Origin: Rhodothermales bacterium
GTDB lineage: Bacteria; Bacteroidota; Rhodothermia; Rhodothermales; Bin80
DNA length: 37,755 nucleotides
NCBI GenBank assembly: GCA_012267425.1
Contig: JAAXGO010000012.1
Span: 1 to 37,755 of the forward strand
Direction of reading: 5' to 3'
Made by a program: the position numbers and the translations under genes. The notes beneath the pieces were generated by a model, which ran no database searches, was not told the origin of the DNA, and saw nothing but the letters and a program-made list of their open reading frames with translations. Positions 16,578 through 25,208 of the stretch are shown one piece after another; the first letter of the stretch is position 1, and each line of letters opens with the position of its first letter.

Positions 16578-17351
16578 ATGCGACTGACTGCACTTTTGGT
16601 TGCCTTTCTGCTGTTGGCCACAGGTTGTGGTGGCGGCGGAGATACGACAGCTCCGGCACCCGAACCGGACGCCGATGAGGGAGGGACCGTGGAAGAGGGC
16701 ACGGCAATGGGAGCGGCCTCGATTACCGGTACCATTTCATTTGCTGGCGATGCGCCGGCAAGAACCCCTGTGCGGATGAAGCCGGAGTGTATGGACGAGC
16801 ACGATTCGACTCCGCTTTCCGAGAGCGCTCTTGTTAGCGAGAGTGGTGGACTGAAGTCTGTCTTCGTTCACGTGACCATGGGTCTGCCTGATGGCTATTC
16901 GTACCCGGCGCCAAGTGAGCCTGCTATTCTTGATCAGGAAGGCTGCCAGTACGTGCCGCATGTCATGGGCGTGCAGGCGGGGCAGACGATCCGCATCGAA
17001 AACAGCGACCCGTTCCAGCATAACATCCACCCGGTTCCCGAAAAAAATCGCGGCTTCAACGAGTCGACTCCGAACGAGGGCGACTACTTGGAAAAGAGAT
17101 TTCTTGTCCCGGAAGTCATGGTTTCGGTCAAGTGCGACGTCCACAGCTGGATGCAGGCGTACATTGGCGTGCTCGATCATCCTTATTTTAGCGTATCGGA
17201 CGCAGACGGTAGCTTCTCAATCGAGGGGCTCCCGGCAGGTGACTACACGATCGATGCTTGGCACGAGGAATTCGGCTCGCAGCAAATGCAGGTGACTGTC
17301 GGAGACGGCGAAGCGGCAACTGCCGACTTTTCTTTCTCGGCTAGCAGCTAG
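16578..17351 (+). CDS. Lipoprotein with cupredoxin-like domain and carboxypeptidase-regulatory-like C-terminus
   Basis: Lipobox LLLATGC; QAGQTIRIENSDPFQHNIHPV...VSVKCDVHSWMQAYIGVLDHPYF (possible type 1 Cu ligands H, C, H, M); SDADGSFSIEGLPAGDYTIDAWHE. AGGAGAG upstream of ATG. Confidence 0.78.
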   Translation: MRLTALLVAFLLLATGCGGGGDTTAPAPEPDADEGGTVEEGTAMGAASITGTISFAGDAPARTPVRMKPECMDEHDSTPLSESALVSESGGLKSVFVHVTMGLPDGYSYPAPSEPAILDQEGCQYVPHVMGVQAGQTIRIENSDPFQHNIHPVPEKNRGFNESTPNEGDYLEKRFLVPEVMVSVKCDVHSWMQAYIGVLDHPYFSVSDADGSFSIEGLPAGDYTIDAWHEEFGSQQMQVTVGDGEAATADFSFSASS

Positions 17352-17365
17352 GGGCATAGTCGGAG

Positions 17366-17399
17366 GCGCTCGGGACTACGGACCGAGCGCTTCTTTTTT
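17366..17399 (+). terminator. Rho-independent terminator
   Basis: Perfect 8-bp inverted repeat GCGCTCGG / CCGAGCGC (17366-17373 / 17383-17390) followed by TTCTTTTTT. Confidence 0.85.
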
Positions 17400-17436
17400 G
17401 GCTTGATGCCGCCGAATCAAGATTTGCACGCACAAT

Positions 17437-19209
17437 ATGGCAGAGTCGACCAACGGGGAGGTTGTCCTAACTAACGGGCACCACGAGTCTAATCACTCCG
17501 CTGGGTTTTGGCGGACGTATTGGTTTTCCACCGACCACAAGATGATCGGGCTGCAGTACGGGATCACCGCACTGTTTTTCCTGCTTTTCGGTTTTGGCCT
17601 GATGCTGCTTATGCGGTGGCAGCTCGCTACGCCGGGTGTAGAGATTCCGCTACTGGGGGCGCTCACTCCGGAACTCTACAACCAATTCGGAGCCATGCAC
17701 GGCACCATTATGGTGTTCATGGGCATCGTTCCGCTCGCCGTAGGGGCGTTTGGCAACTACGTCGTTCCGCTGCAGATCGGGGCTGTAGACATGGCCTTCC
17801 CGCGGATCAACATGGCCAGCTATCACTTCTTCTTCTGGGGAGGTGTGGTCATGCTTGCGAGCTTCTTCGTACCGGAAGGAGCAGCGAAGGCAGGCTGGAC
17901 GTCATATCCACCGTTGGCGGACATCGAGACGATGGGCCAGACGATGTGGCTCTTAGGGATGGTTCTTTTGATCACTTCGTCGCTCCTTGGTGCCATCAAT
18001 TTCATTACGACGATCATCCAGCTACGGGCAGACGGAATGACGTTTTTCCGCATGCCATTTTTTGTCTGGGCGCAGTTCATTACGGCGTTCCTTTTGCTCC
18101 TTGCGTTTCCGCCCCTCGAGGCGGCGGCCATTTTGCAGCTTGCTGACAGGCTGCTCGATACGAGTTTTTTCTTGCCGAGTGGTCTCGTGACGGCGGACGG
18201 TCCGCTGGAGGTCTCTGGCGGCGGAAGCCCGCTGCTTTGGCAGCATTTGTTCTGGTTCCTGGCGCATCCGGAGGTGTATGTTCTCATTCTGCCCGCGATG
18301 GGCATCGTTGCCGAAATCATAGCAAACAATACGCGCAAGCCGTTGTGGGGCTACCGCCTCATGGTGTATTCCCTGATCTTCCTCGGCTTCATGTCCTTCA
18401 TCGTGTGGGCACATCACATGTTCATCACGGGCATGGGCACGGCGATTAGCGCCTTCTTCCAGGTTACCACGATGATCATTTCGATTCCTTCGGTGGTCAT
18501 CTTGTCGGCGCTGTTTCTGTCGCTCTGGGGTGCTTCGATGCGATTCTCGGTACCTATGCTGTTTGCGCTGGGCTTTCTGCCCATGTTCGGCATCGGTGGG
18601 CTTACGGGGCTACCGCTCGGCCTTGCGCCGACGGACATTCCGCTTCACGACACGTACTACGTGATCGGCCATTTCCACTACGTTGTGGCGCCCGGGAGCA
18701 TCTTGGCACTGTTTGCCGGAATCTACTATTGGTTTCCTAAGGTGACCGGCCGGGAAATGAATGACACCCTGGGACGGATTCACTTCTGGGGATCGTTAAT
18801 TACCATGAACGGGATCTTCTTCCCGATGCTCATTCAGGGGATGGCGGGTGTTTCCAGGCGCCTTTTTGACGGCGGGTTGGCATATAGTTTTTCCGAGCCG
18901 GTACTCCACTACAACACGTTCATGTCAGTATCTGCATTCGCTTTGGCGATTGTGCAGATACCTTTCATCTGGAACTTCTTCTGGAGCATCCGCAACGGCA
19001 AGGCGGTCGTGAAGGACAATCACTGGGATGCGACTACGCTCGAATGGTCGGCTGCGCCGACGCCTCCGGTGGGTCACGGCAATTTCGTCACCGTTCCGCG
19101 CGTCTATCACGACCCGTACGAATACAATATGCCGGGTGCCGGCAAAGAATTTGTCGCGCAGAACGATCCGCTTTCTGCGCGGTCCATGCCCGAAACTGTA
19201 GAAGTCTGA
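17437..19209 (+). CDS. ctaD: Cytochrome c oxidase subunit I, A1-like (HPEVY)
   Basis: WFSTDHKMIGLQYG, WQHLFWFLAHPEVYVLILPAMGI, VWAHHMFITGM, LHDTYYVIGHFHYV. Confidence 0.95.
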   Translation: MAESTNGEVVLTNGHHESNHSAGFWRTYWFSTDHKMIGLQYGITALFFLLFGFGLMLLMRWQLATPGVEIPLLGALTPELYNQFGAMHGTIMVFMGIVPLAVGAFGNYVVPLQIGAVDMAFPRINMASYHFFFWGGVVMLASFFVPEGAAKAGWTSYPPLADIETMGQTMWLLGMVLLITSSLLGAINFITTIIQLRADGMTFFRMPFFVWAQFITAFLLLLAFPPLEAAAILQLADRLLDTSFFLPSGLVTADGPLEVSGGGSPLLWQHLFWFLAHPEVYVLILPAMGIVAEIIANNTRKPLWGYRLMVYSLIFLGFMSFIVWAHHMFITGMGTAISAFFQVTTMIISIPSVVILSALFLSLWGASMRFSVPMLFALGFLPMFGIGGLTGLPLGLAPTDIPLHDTYYVIGHFHYVVAPGSILALFAGIYYWFPKVTGREMNDTLGRIHFWGSLITMNGIFFPMLIQGMAGVSRRLFDGGLAYSFSEPVLHYNTFMSVSAFALAIVQIPFIWNFFWSIRNGKAVVKDNHWDATTLEWSAAPTPPVGHGNFVTVPRVYHDPYEYNMPGAGKEFVAQNDPLSARSMPETVEV

Positions 19210-19213
19210 CTAC

Positions 19214-19858
19214 ATGGAATTACAGATTCCCTACGAGGTAGTGCCGCGCCGGGACACGGGCGTTAACAATGCCAAGCTCGGCATCTGGCTGTTCCTCGCG
19301 TCTGAAGTAATGCTCTTCGGCGGTCTGTTCGCTGCCTATGTGTTTCTGCGCATGGGTGCAGAGGCCTGGCCTGGAATGATGATTCCGGACACCACGGAAA
19401 TGGCAGCGCGGGCAGATCAGATTCTGAGCGTGCCGCTTGCGACGCTGAACACCTTGGTTCTGATCGCCTCGTCGGTCACAATGGTGATGTCGTGGGCATC
19501 ACTGAAAATGAAGGATCTTGGTAAGTACAAAATCTACATGGGGCTGACGATTGTTCTGGCCTTTGTCTTCCTTGTTGTAAAGTATTTCGAGTACGGGTCC
19601 AAGTTTGGCCACCACCTGTACCCGGAAACGAACATGTTTCTGGCAGTCTACTTCGTGCTCACGGGACTGCACGCGCTTCACGTGACAGGCGGCATCATCG
19701 TAAACGCGTACTTCTGGGGCCCCGGCACAAAGATGTGGACGCAGGGCAATGACCACGATAAAGAACACTTCACTAACCGAGTCGAAGTAGCCGGGCTCTA
19801 TTGGCACTTCGTGGATCTCGTGTGGATCTTCCTTTTTCCGACGATCTACCTCCTATAG
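19214..19858 (+). CDS. ctaE: Cytochrome c oxidase subunit III
   Basis: GIWLFLASEVMLFGGLFAAYVFLR...LTGLHALHVTGGI...VEVAGLYWHFVDLVWIFLFPTIYLL. Confidence 0.93.
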   Translation: MELQIPYEVVPRRDTGVNNAKLGIWLFLASEVMLFGGLFAAYVFLRMGAEAWPGMMIPDTTEMAARADQILSVPLATLNTLVLIASSVTMVMSWASLKMKDLGKYKIYMGLTIVLAFVFLVVKYFEYGSKFGHHLYPETNMFLAVYFVLTGLHALHVTGGIIVNAYFWGPGTKMWTQGNDHDKEHFTNRVEVAGLYWHFVDLVWIFLFPTIYLL

Positions 19859-19890
19859 TCACGTTTCCAAGCGAAAAGCGAACAGGTTCA

Positions 19891-20226
19891 ATGGCCGAGA
19901 ACATGACGGTGGAAGACATCCGTAAACATGTCCGGGTGTATGTGATGGTTTTCGCAGCGTTGGCTGTACTGACGGTGGTGACCGTTCTGGTGTCCTGGCT
20001 GGACATGACCATAGTGCCGGCTCTCGTCGTGGCGCTCGTGATCGCTCTTGTCAAGGGATCACTTGTCGCCGCGTACTTCATGCACCTGGTCAGCGAAAAG
20101 CAAGTGATCATGTGGGTGCTGCTCGTAACGGCGGCTTTCCTCGTGTGCATGTTCATTCTGTTCGTCGCCGCGCTTGCGGATCAGGAATACGTGTCGTTAC
20201 TCTTCGAGGCGATGCATGTCGCTTAG
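19891..20226 (+). CDS. Cytochrome c oxidase subunit IV (prokaryotic COX4-like)
   Basis: Small three-TM protein IRKHVRVYVMVFAALAVLTVVTVLVSWLD...VIALVKGSLVAAYFMHLVSEK, position after subunit III. Confidence 0.82.
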   Translation: MAENMTVEDIRKHVRVYVMVFAALAVLTVVTVLVSWLDMTIVPALVVALVIALVKGSLVAAYFMHLVSEKQVIMWVLLVTAAFLVCMFILFVAALADQEYVSLLFEAMHVA

Positions 20227-20422
20227 GGTCTTTCACCTCGTTTTCATCGTCTGCTCGACGCTCTTGGCATTCGGCTTCGGAGTGTGGGGAGTTTACATGC
20301 ACATGGCCTTCGACCGGATCGGGCTATTCCTCACGGGCGTATGCTCGCTTGCAGCCGGGATCGCACTCGTGTTCTACGGGCTGGGTATTGCGAAGAAATT
20401 CAAGGAGCTGCGGCTTAGATAG
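20216..20422 (+). CDS. Small two-TM membrane protein of cox operon
   Basis: MSLRVFHLVFIVCSTLLAFGFGVWGVYMHM...; overlaps end of subunit IV gene. Confidence 0.6.
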   Translation: MSLRVFHLVFIVCSTLLAFGFGVWGVYMHMAFDRIGLFLTGVCSLAAGIALVFYGLGIAKKFKELRLR

Positions 20423-20431
20423 AAAGACGTC

Positions 20432-20707
20432 ATGACTTGGGCTCGGAAGGTAGTTTCGGTTCTCGTGCTCATTGTGCTCTCGCCCGCCGCTGCGTTGGCC
20501 TGTGAGCAGTGTCTCGGCATCGGTGGTGCCAACGGGCCCACCATTCGTGCGCTCGTGTTGTCGATGGCGTCATTGCTGGCAATCGTAGGCTTCGTGTGCA
20601 CCGGGATCAGCATGTTCTTCGTGAGGGTGCACCGACGGTCCAAGATGCTCGAGCCGGGTGATTTAGCGGTCAACCAGTACGGTGATCTCCGCCCGAACAC
20701 TCGGTAG
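20432..20707 (+). CDS. Small exported/membrane protein with CEQC motif, cox operon
   Basis: Signal-like N-terminus ...SPAAALACEQCLGIGGANGP then a TM helix. Confidence 0.6.
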   Translation: MTWARKVVSVLVLIVLSPAAALACEQCLGIGGANGPTIRALVLSMASLLAIVGFVCTGISMFFVRVHRRSKMLEPGDLAVNQYGDLRPNTR

Positions 20708-20736
20708 AATTCTCTTCTTCAATCAAGGACCAAGAC

Positions 20737-21672
20737 ATGTTCGATCTGGCCGAATTTATGGGTATGCCGCTGGACGCGTCAGGCCACGGGGCGCCCATCG
20801 ATTCCATGATGGGGTGGGTCCACTGGCTCATGGTGGCGCTATTTGTCATCTGGGCTCCGTTTTTCCTCTACACGCTGTACCGGTTCAGGGCCACGAAGAA
20901 TCCGAAGGCGAGCTATCATGGCGTTAAGAGCAAGTTTTCTTCGTACCTCGAAGGCGGTGTCGTCGTAGCGGAAGGCGTCCTCCTGGTGGGGTTTGCTTTC
21001 CCCATCTGGGGTGATATCAAGAATGATTTTCCGCCGGAAGAGGCGTCGACGGTCGTCAACGTCATTGCAGAGCAGTTTGCCTGGAATATCATCTATCCCG
21101 GTGCCGACGGTGAATTTGGACGCACGACGCTCACCAAGCCGATCGAGATCGATGCTACTGATCCAAGGGGTGCCGACGACATCATTGTAGCCGACGAGCT
21201 ACACGTCGTCAAGGGCAAGCCCGTTATCGTCCATCTGATGTCGCGGGACGTCATTCACAGTTTCGGTCTGCCGAACATGCGCGTAAAGCAGGATCTGATT
21301 CCGGGGCTTACGATTCCGGTTTGGTTCGTACCGGAGATGTCGACGGCGGAGTTTCATCAGGAAATGAAAAAGCGGTTGCCGATTTCTGACGAGCAGCAGC
21401 GTCGCCGCCAATGGCCGCCCTACCGCTGGATTGCGATGGAGGAGGTCGCGGGAGCAGGTGGTGAGGTACTAGTCGGAATGAATCAACGTCTTTCGACGCG
21501 TGTCCTGGATCGGCTGCACGAAGCTGGCGTCGCGGATATATTAGCGGCTCCCGACATGGAAATCAGCTGTGCACAGCTCTGCGGTGGTGGCCACTACAGC
21601 ATGCGGGGAACCGTCATCGTCCACGAGACCGAAGAGGATTTCGACGCGGCATTGCAGACGTACGTGTATTAG
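20737..21672 (+). CDS. ctaC: Cytochrome c oxidase subunit II (CuA, no fused haem c)
   Basis: SRDVIHSFGLPNMRVKQDLIPG and CuA motif CAQLCGGGHYSMRG; no CxxCH. Confidence 0.92.
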   Translation: MFDLAEFMGMPLDASGHGAPIDSMMGWVHWLMVALFVIWAPFFLYTLYRFRATKNPKASYHGVKSKFSSYLEGGVVVAEGVLLVGFAFPIWGDIKNDFPPEEASTVVNVIAEQFAWNIIYPGADGEFGRTTLTKPIEIDATDPRGADDIIVADELHVVKGKPVIVHLMSRDVIHSFGLPNMRVKQDLIPGLTIPVWFVPEMSTAEFHQEMKKRLPISDEQQRRRQWPPYRWIAMEEVAGAGGEVLVGMNQRLSTRVLDRLHEAGVADILAAPDMEISCAQLCGGGHYSMRGTVIVHETEEDFDAALQTYVY

Positions 21673-21928
21673 CGTGCCGGGGTCTTGCGGCAGATCAGTG
21701 ACATTAGGGGCGGAGCCGTAGCCGTGCGGACGCGGGGAGGTTGATTTTGCAACTGGAGGGCTATCGTATCAGCGCGTACTGAATTCGATACGTGTTTACC
21801 GAGAGCTCTGTTGAATGTCACACTGGTTGGGCGTCCTAGGTCTGCGAAGATACCGTTGATTTTGTAGAGCAGAGCCGCTATGTTGATGTCGTTAAGCTGG
21901 GCCGGTGCTCCCCTGACCAAACAACACG

Positions 21929-24220
21929 ATGCGGATCACGGACCTCCTACTGACCGCTTTCCTATCTCTGACGATTGGCACTGCATTTTTGGTCGACGCC
22001 TCGGCTCAACAGATCTCTGGATCGACCCCGATTGAACGCAGCGGCTTCGTCGCCTCTTATACGGATGCTACGCCAAGTGCGTCTGCGACGTCTCTCGTTG
22101 CGACTGACAATGCTCTTGGGCACGACTACTTTGGAGAAGGTGCCCAGCTGGGTCGACGTGGTACGGAATCGTGGCAGGTGATGTCTGACCAGTCGATCCT
22201 ACCCTCTGGCAGTAATCGGCGTGGCGCTGCAATGAAGCTACGGCAGAACAGTTTGTCAGAGCACCGTACCGACAATTCAGTCAGTAATGAGCATCATGAG
22301 CCGCTAGAGCATAGTTCTACGTGGTCGGAACTTAGTGATCTGACAACTGAACTAACTATTTACTGTGGACGAGGTTTTTATTATCAGCCCGTTCTTTTCT
22401 TGCGCGCTGGGCAACACAAATTGGTCTTCGAGATCGGTACTGTTTTCTTGCAGATGGACGTATCCTGGGACAATGGTGAAACGTGGATCACTGTAAGTAG
22501 CGGCGTCAACATTTTTCCGGTCACAGTCACTCCTCCATCTGCTTGGGCAACCCCTGGAAAATACAATCTGAAGATGCGCTGGCTAGACCTATCTGACTGG
22601 GAGCTGTGTAATTACACGGTCTACGTCGTTCCTGCAGCGAGTCGCATGTTCAGCGATACGGATGGGAATTACATGGTCCTCTGGCAGGGAGGCACTCAGT
22701 CACTCGATGAGCCATTGCTGCTGGTGGAAGGCTTTGATCCCGATAAAGGTAATTATGCTAACGAGAACTTCCCTGAGCGATACTATGCAGGCGGGTCAGA
22801 TTTTCTTGGTAAAGCGCGGGCACTTGGCGCTGATGTCTTGATCTTTAACTTTGAAGACGGAGGAGCCGACCTATTGACCAATGCAGGGCATGTGCAGGCA
22901 GCGATTCGGTATATTAATACGATAAAGACCGGAAGCGTCCAAACGCGCGTGGCTGGCATGAGTATGGGTGGAGTCATTGCTCGCTATGCGTTGGCGCAGG
23001 CTGAAGAAGCTCAAGATGCGCTGAACGTATCCCATTTTGCTTCCTTGGATGCCCCCCAACAGGGCGCAGTGGTTGACAATGCACTGCAGGACTATGTTCT
23101 GGAAAAGACTCCGGGAGCAAGTTTGGGGGCGACTGCAGCACAGCAAATGCTGCAGTATAGCGCATGGGATACGGACGGCAGCGCGCACGATAGTGTTTAT
23201 GCAGTCATTAATGATGCGAATGGAAGTGGCTATCCTACTCTCACCCGAAATATTGGTGTCGCCTTTTCGACGAACAATCCAAATTCAGTGACTGGCAAAT
23301 GGATGAGGGTAAAGCTTGAGTGGTGGCTACCCTTCAACCCATGGCCCACGGCAGCCAATTTCTATATAAATGAAGACGATGGTACAGCGGATGCCGGCAG
23401 CTATCTGCCCAAGTCATCAACACTGCTACTCGGCGCCGGTGTTTGGGGTGTGTCGCTTTTTTCGTATGTGTGGGTCGCAACACGGTGGGATGATCCCACG
23501 TTTGTTCCGCACGAGAGTGCGCTCGACACAGTTGATGGAGAATCCAATTTTGATGTGACGATCGTGCCAGTCCGTACCTATTATCATGACGAGTTTCCCA
23601 AAGAAATCACTGTCCCACTGCTCTGTCAGATGGACCTCTATTCCTCCACACTCGATGTGACTATATCTGGTCCAGAGAGTGTCGAGCCAGGAGGCTCGAT
23701 ACTCTCGAGAGCCTCAGTGTCTGGCGGTTCATCATCGTATCAATACGATTGGCAATACATGCCACAGTGTCCTCATGAATCATCCGTCGTTGATCTGGAG
23801 GTACACTGTGGAGAATGGAGGCATGGGGGTACTGCTTCCAGTTTCGAGTTTACGCCGGATAGAAAATACACGCCCATAGACATCAAGGTGTCAGTGAAGG
23901 ACACCGAGTGTTCCCGGGTAGCGAGCCAAACGGCAAGCAAGCGTGTTTACGTTGAGCCCGACCTGGATCTTGAAGGCGCCTATCCAAATCCGTTCAATCC
24001 AACAACCACGATACGCTTTAGCGTACCGGATCCGACTGCGGTGACGATAACGGTGTATGATATTTCGGGCCGTGAGGTTCGACGGCTTGCAAATCGTGTT
24101 TTCGCTGCTGGCGTCCACGAAGTGCGTTTCGATGCGTCGGGCGTTCCCAGCGGCGTATACTATTATGTCGTCCGCACGAAAGAGCATAGTGTGACTCGCT
24201 CCGTATTGCTACTGAAATAG
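21929..24220 (+). CDS. Secreted alpha/beta-hydrolase (lipase/PGAP1-like) with T9SS type A C-terminal sorting domain
   Basis: Signal peptide; VAGMSMGGVIARYALAQAEE (GxSxG) and SHFASLDAPQQGAVV; C-term LEGAYPNPFNPTTTIRFSVPDPTAVTITVYDISGREVRRL...SGVYYYVVRT. Confidence 0.82.
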   Translation: MRITDLLLTAFLSLTIGTAFLVDASAQQISGSTPIERSGFVASYTDATPSASATSLVATDNALGHDYFGEGAQLGRRGTESWQVMSDQSILPSGSNRRGAAMKLRQNSLSEHRTDNSVSNEHHEPLEHSSTWSELSDLTTELTIYCGRGFYYQPVLFLRAGQHKLVFEIGTVFLQMDVSWDNGETWITVSSGVNIFPVTVTPPSAWATPGKYNLKMRWLDLSDWELCNYTVYVVPAASRMFSDTDGNYMVLWQGGTQSLDEPLLLVEGFDPDKGNYANENFPERYYAGGSDFLGKARALGADVLIFNFEDGGADLLTNAGHVQAAIRYINTIKTGSVQTRVAGMSMGGVIARYALAQAEEAQDALNVSHFASLDAPQQGAVVDNALQDYVLEKTPGASLGATAAQQMLQYSAWDTDGSAHDSVYAVINDANGSGYPTLTRNIGVAFSTNNPNSVTGKWMRVKLEWWLPFNPWPTAANFYINEDDGTADAGSYLPKSSTLLLGAGVWGVSLFSYVWVATRWDDPTFVPHESALDTVDGESNFDVTIVPVRTYYHDEFPKEITVPLLCQMDLYSSTLDVTISGPESVEPGGSILSRASVSGGSSSYQYDWQYMPQCPHESSVVDLEVHCGEWRHGGTASSFEFTPDRKYTPIDIKVSVKDTECSRVASQTASKRVYVEPDLDLEGAYPNPFNPTTTIRFSVPDPTAVTITVYDISGREVRRLANRVFAAGVHEVRFDASGVPSGVYYYVVRTKEHSVTRSVLLLK

Positions 24221-24254
24221 GTGGTATCCAGTTGACTACTCGACCTAATTCGAT

Positions 24255-24758
24255 ATGAGCAGCCTGCGAATCATCACACTCGGGTCAGTAGTGCTTGCGC
24301 TATCGGCAGCTGGATATGCCCACGCGCAGGAGCAAAAACCGCTCAAGCCAAATTTGTGGTGGAGTGTTCATGTGGGGCCTTCTGTTACGCCTGGAACGAT
24401 GGTCAGCGGAGGTTTAAGTGTCAGCAGGGGTCGTAGTATAATATATCAACTATCAACCAATGCACTCATGAAGGACCTAACGGAGGGTCTTTGGGTCCAC
24501 AGTATTTCGATAGGAATCGCTCAGTTGCGAAGGTATACTATGCTGTCAGTATTTATAGGACCTTCGCTAGTCGGCTATTCGGACACCGCACCCCAACGTA
24601 CAAAGATCAGTCGTACAACAGCCGGGCTGTCTTTGAATGCACAAGCTGCATTCTTGCCTCTTGAGGGACTTGGCCTCGGCATCGATCTACTTGGCGTTGT
24701 CAGTCCAGAAGGGAGTTCTGTTACTATCCGAACAGCATTTGTCTTCGGCAGAATGTAA
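24255..24758 (+). CDS. Exported hypothetical protein (possible outer-membrane protein)
   Basis: Signal peptide MSSLRIITLGSVVLALSAAGYAHAQ; alternating beta-like sequence ending in aromatic-rich VFGRM. Confidence 0.6.
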   Translation: MSSLRIITLGSVVLALSAAGYAHAQEQKPLKPNLWWSVHVGPSVTPGTMVSGGLSVSRGRSIIYQLSTNALMKDLTEGLWVHSISIGIAQLRRYTMLSVFIGPSLVGYSDTAPQRTKISRTTAGLSLNAQAAFLPLEGLGLGIDLLGVVSPEGSSVTIRTAFVFGRM

Positions 24759-24948
24759 ATTGCTGGTGATCGAAGCAGTTATTGTGTTCCGGTCAGGATT
24801 ACGCACTCTGGCGAACGAATACGACGTACCTTGAAGAGTCTTAGTAGAGTCAGGGGGGTGGCGCGGTAGGGTACGGTGCATTCTCCATCGCTTTCGTTAT
24901 GGTGCTCAGCTCGGTTCCTATAGGTCCGTTGCCACTTCGTTGCTCGTC

Positions 24949-24982
24949 GAACCGGACGTGTGGATTTTCCCGCATCCGGCTC
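24949..24982 (-). ncRNA. Group II intron domain V (remnant)
   Basis: Minus strand 34 nt GAGCCGGATGCGGGAAAATCCACACGTCCGGTTC matches the domain V hairpin consensus (AGC triad, GAAA-type loop, complementary arms). Confidence 0.85.
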
Positions 24983-24991
24983 TCAGTCGGA

Positions 24992-25087
24992 TCATGCTTT
25001 CGCCCTCGTAAGATTCTTCGTCGTCGACCCAAGACGTATCAGACCGTATTCACCATACAGCCTTGCGTAAGGAAAGCGCACTTGGCC
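24992..25087 (-). pseudogene. C-terminal fragment of group II intron reverse transcriptase/maturase
   Basis: Minus-strand translation GQVRFPYARLYGEYGLIRLGSTTKNLTRAKA*, typical C-terminus of group II intron-encoded proteins, ending 9 nt before domain V. Confidence 0.78.
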
Positions 25088-25208
25088 TCCTGAGGGACAT
25101 CTGATCAAGTGCGCGTAGCACGTAGAGGGTGTCGGATCTGATCAGATGTTCCCAAAGTTTTTTCATCGCTGTGCTCCTTGAGCACTCGCAAATCGCCGCC
25201 AGCGAGGG

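Noticed and set aside
24850-25032. 60-aa minus-strand ORF
   Set aside because: Runs through the group II intron domain V in a frame different from the maturase tail; not a gene.
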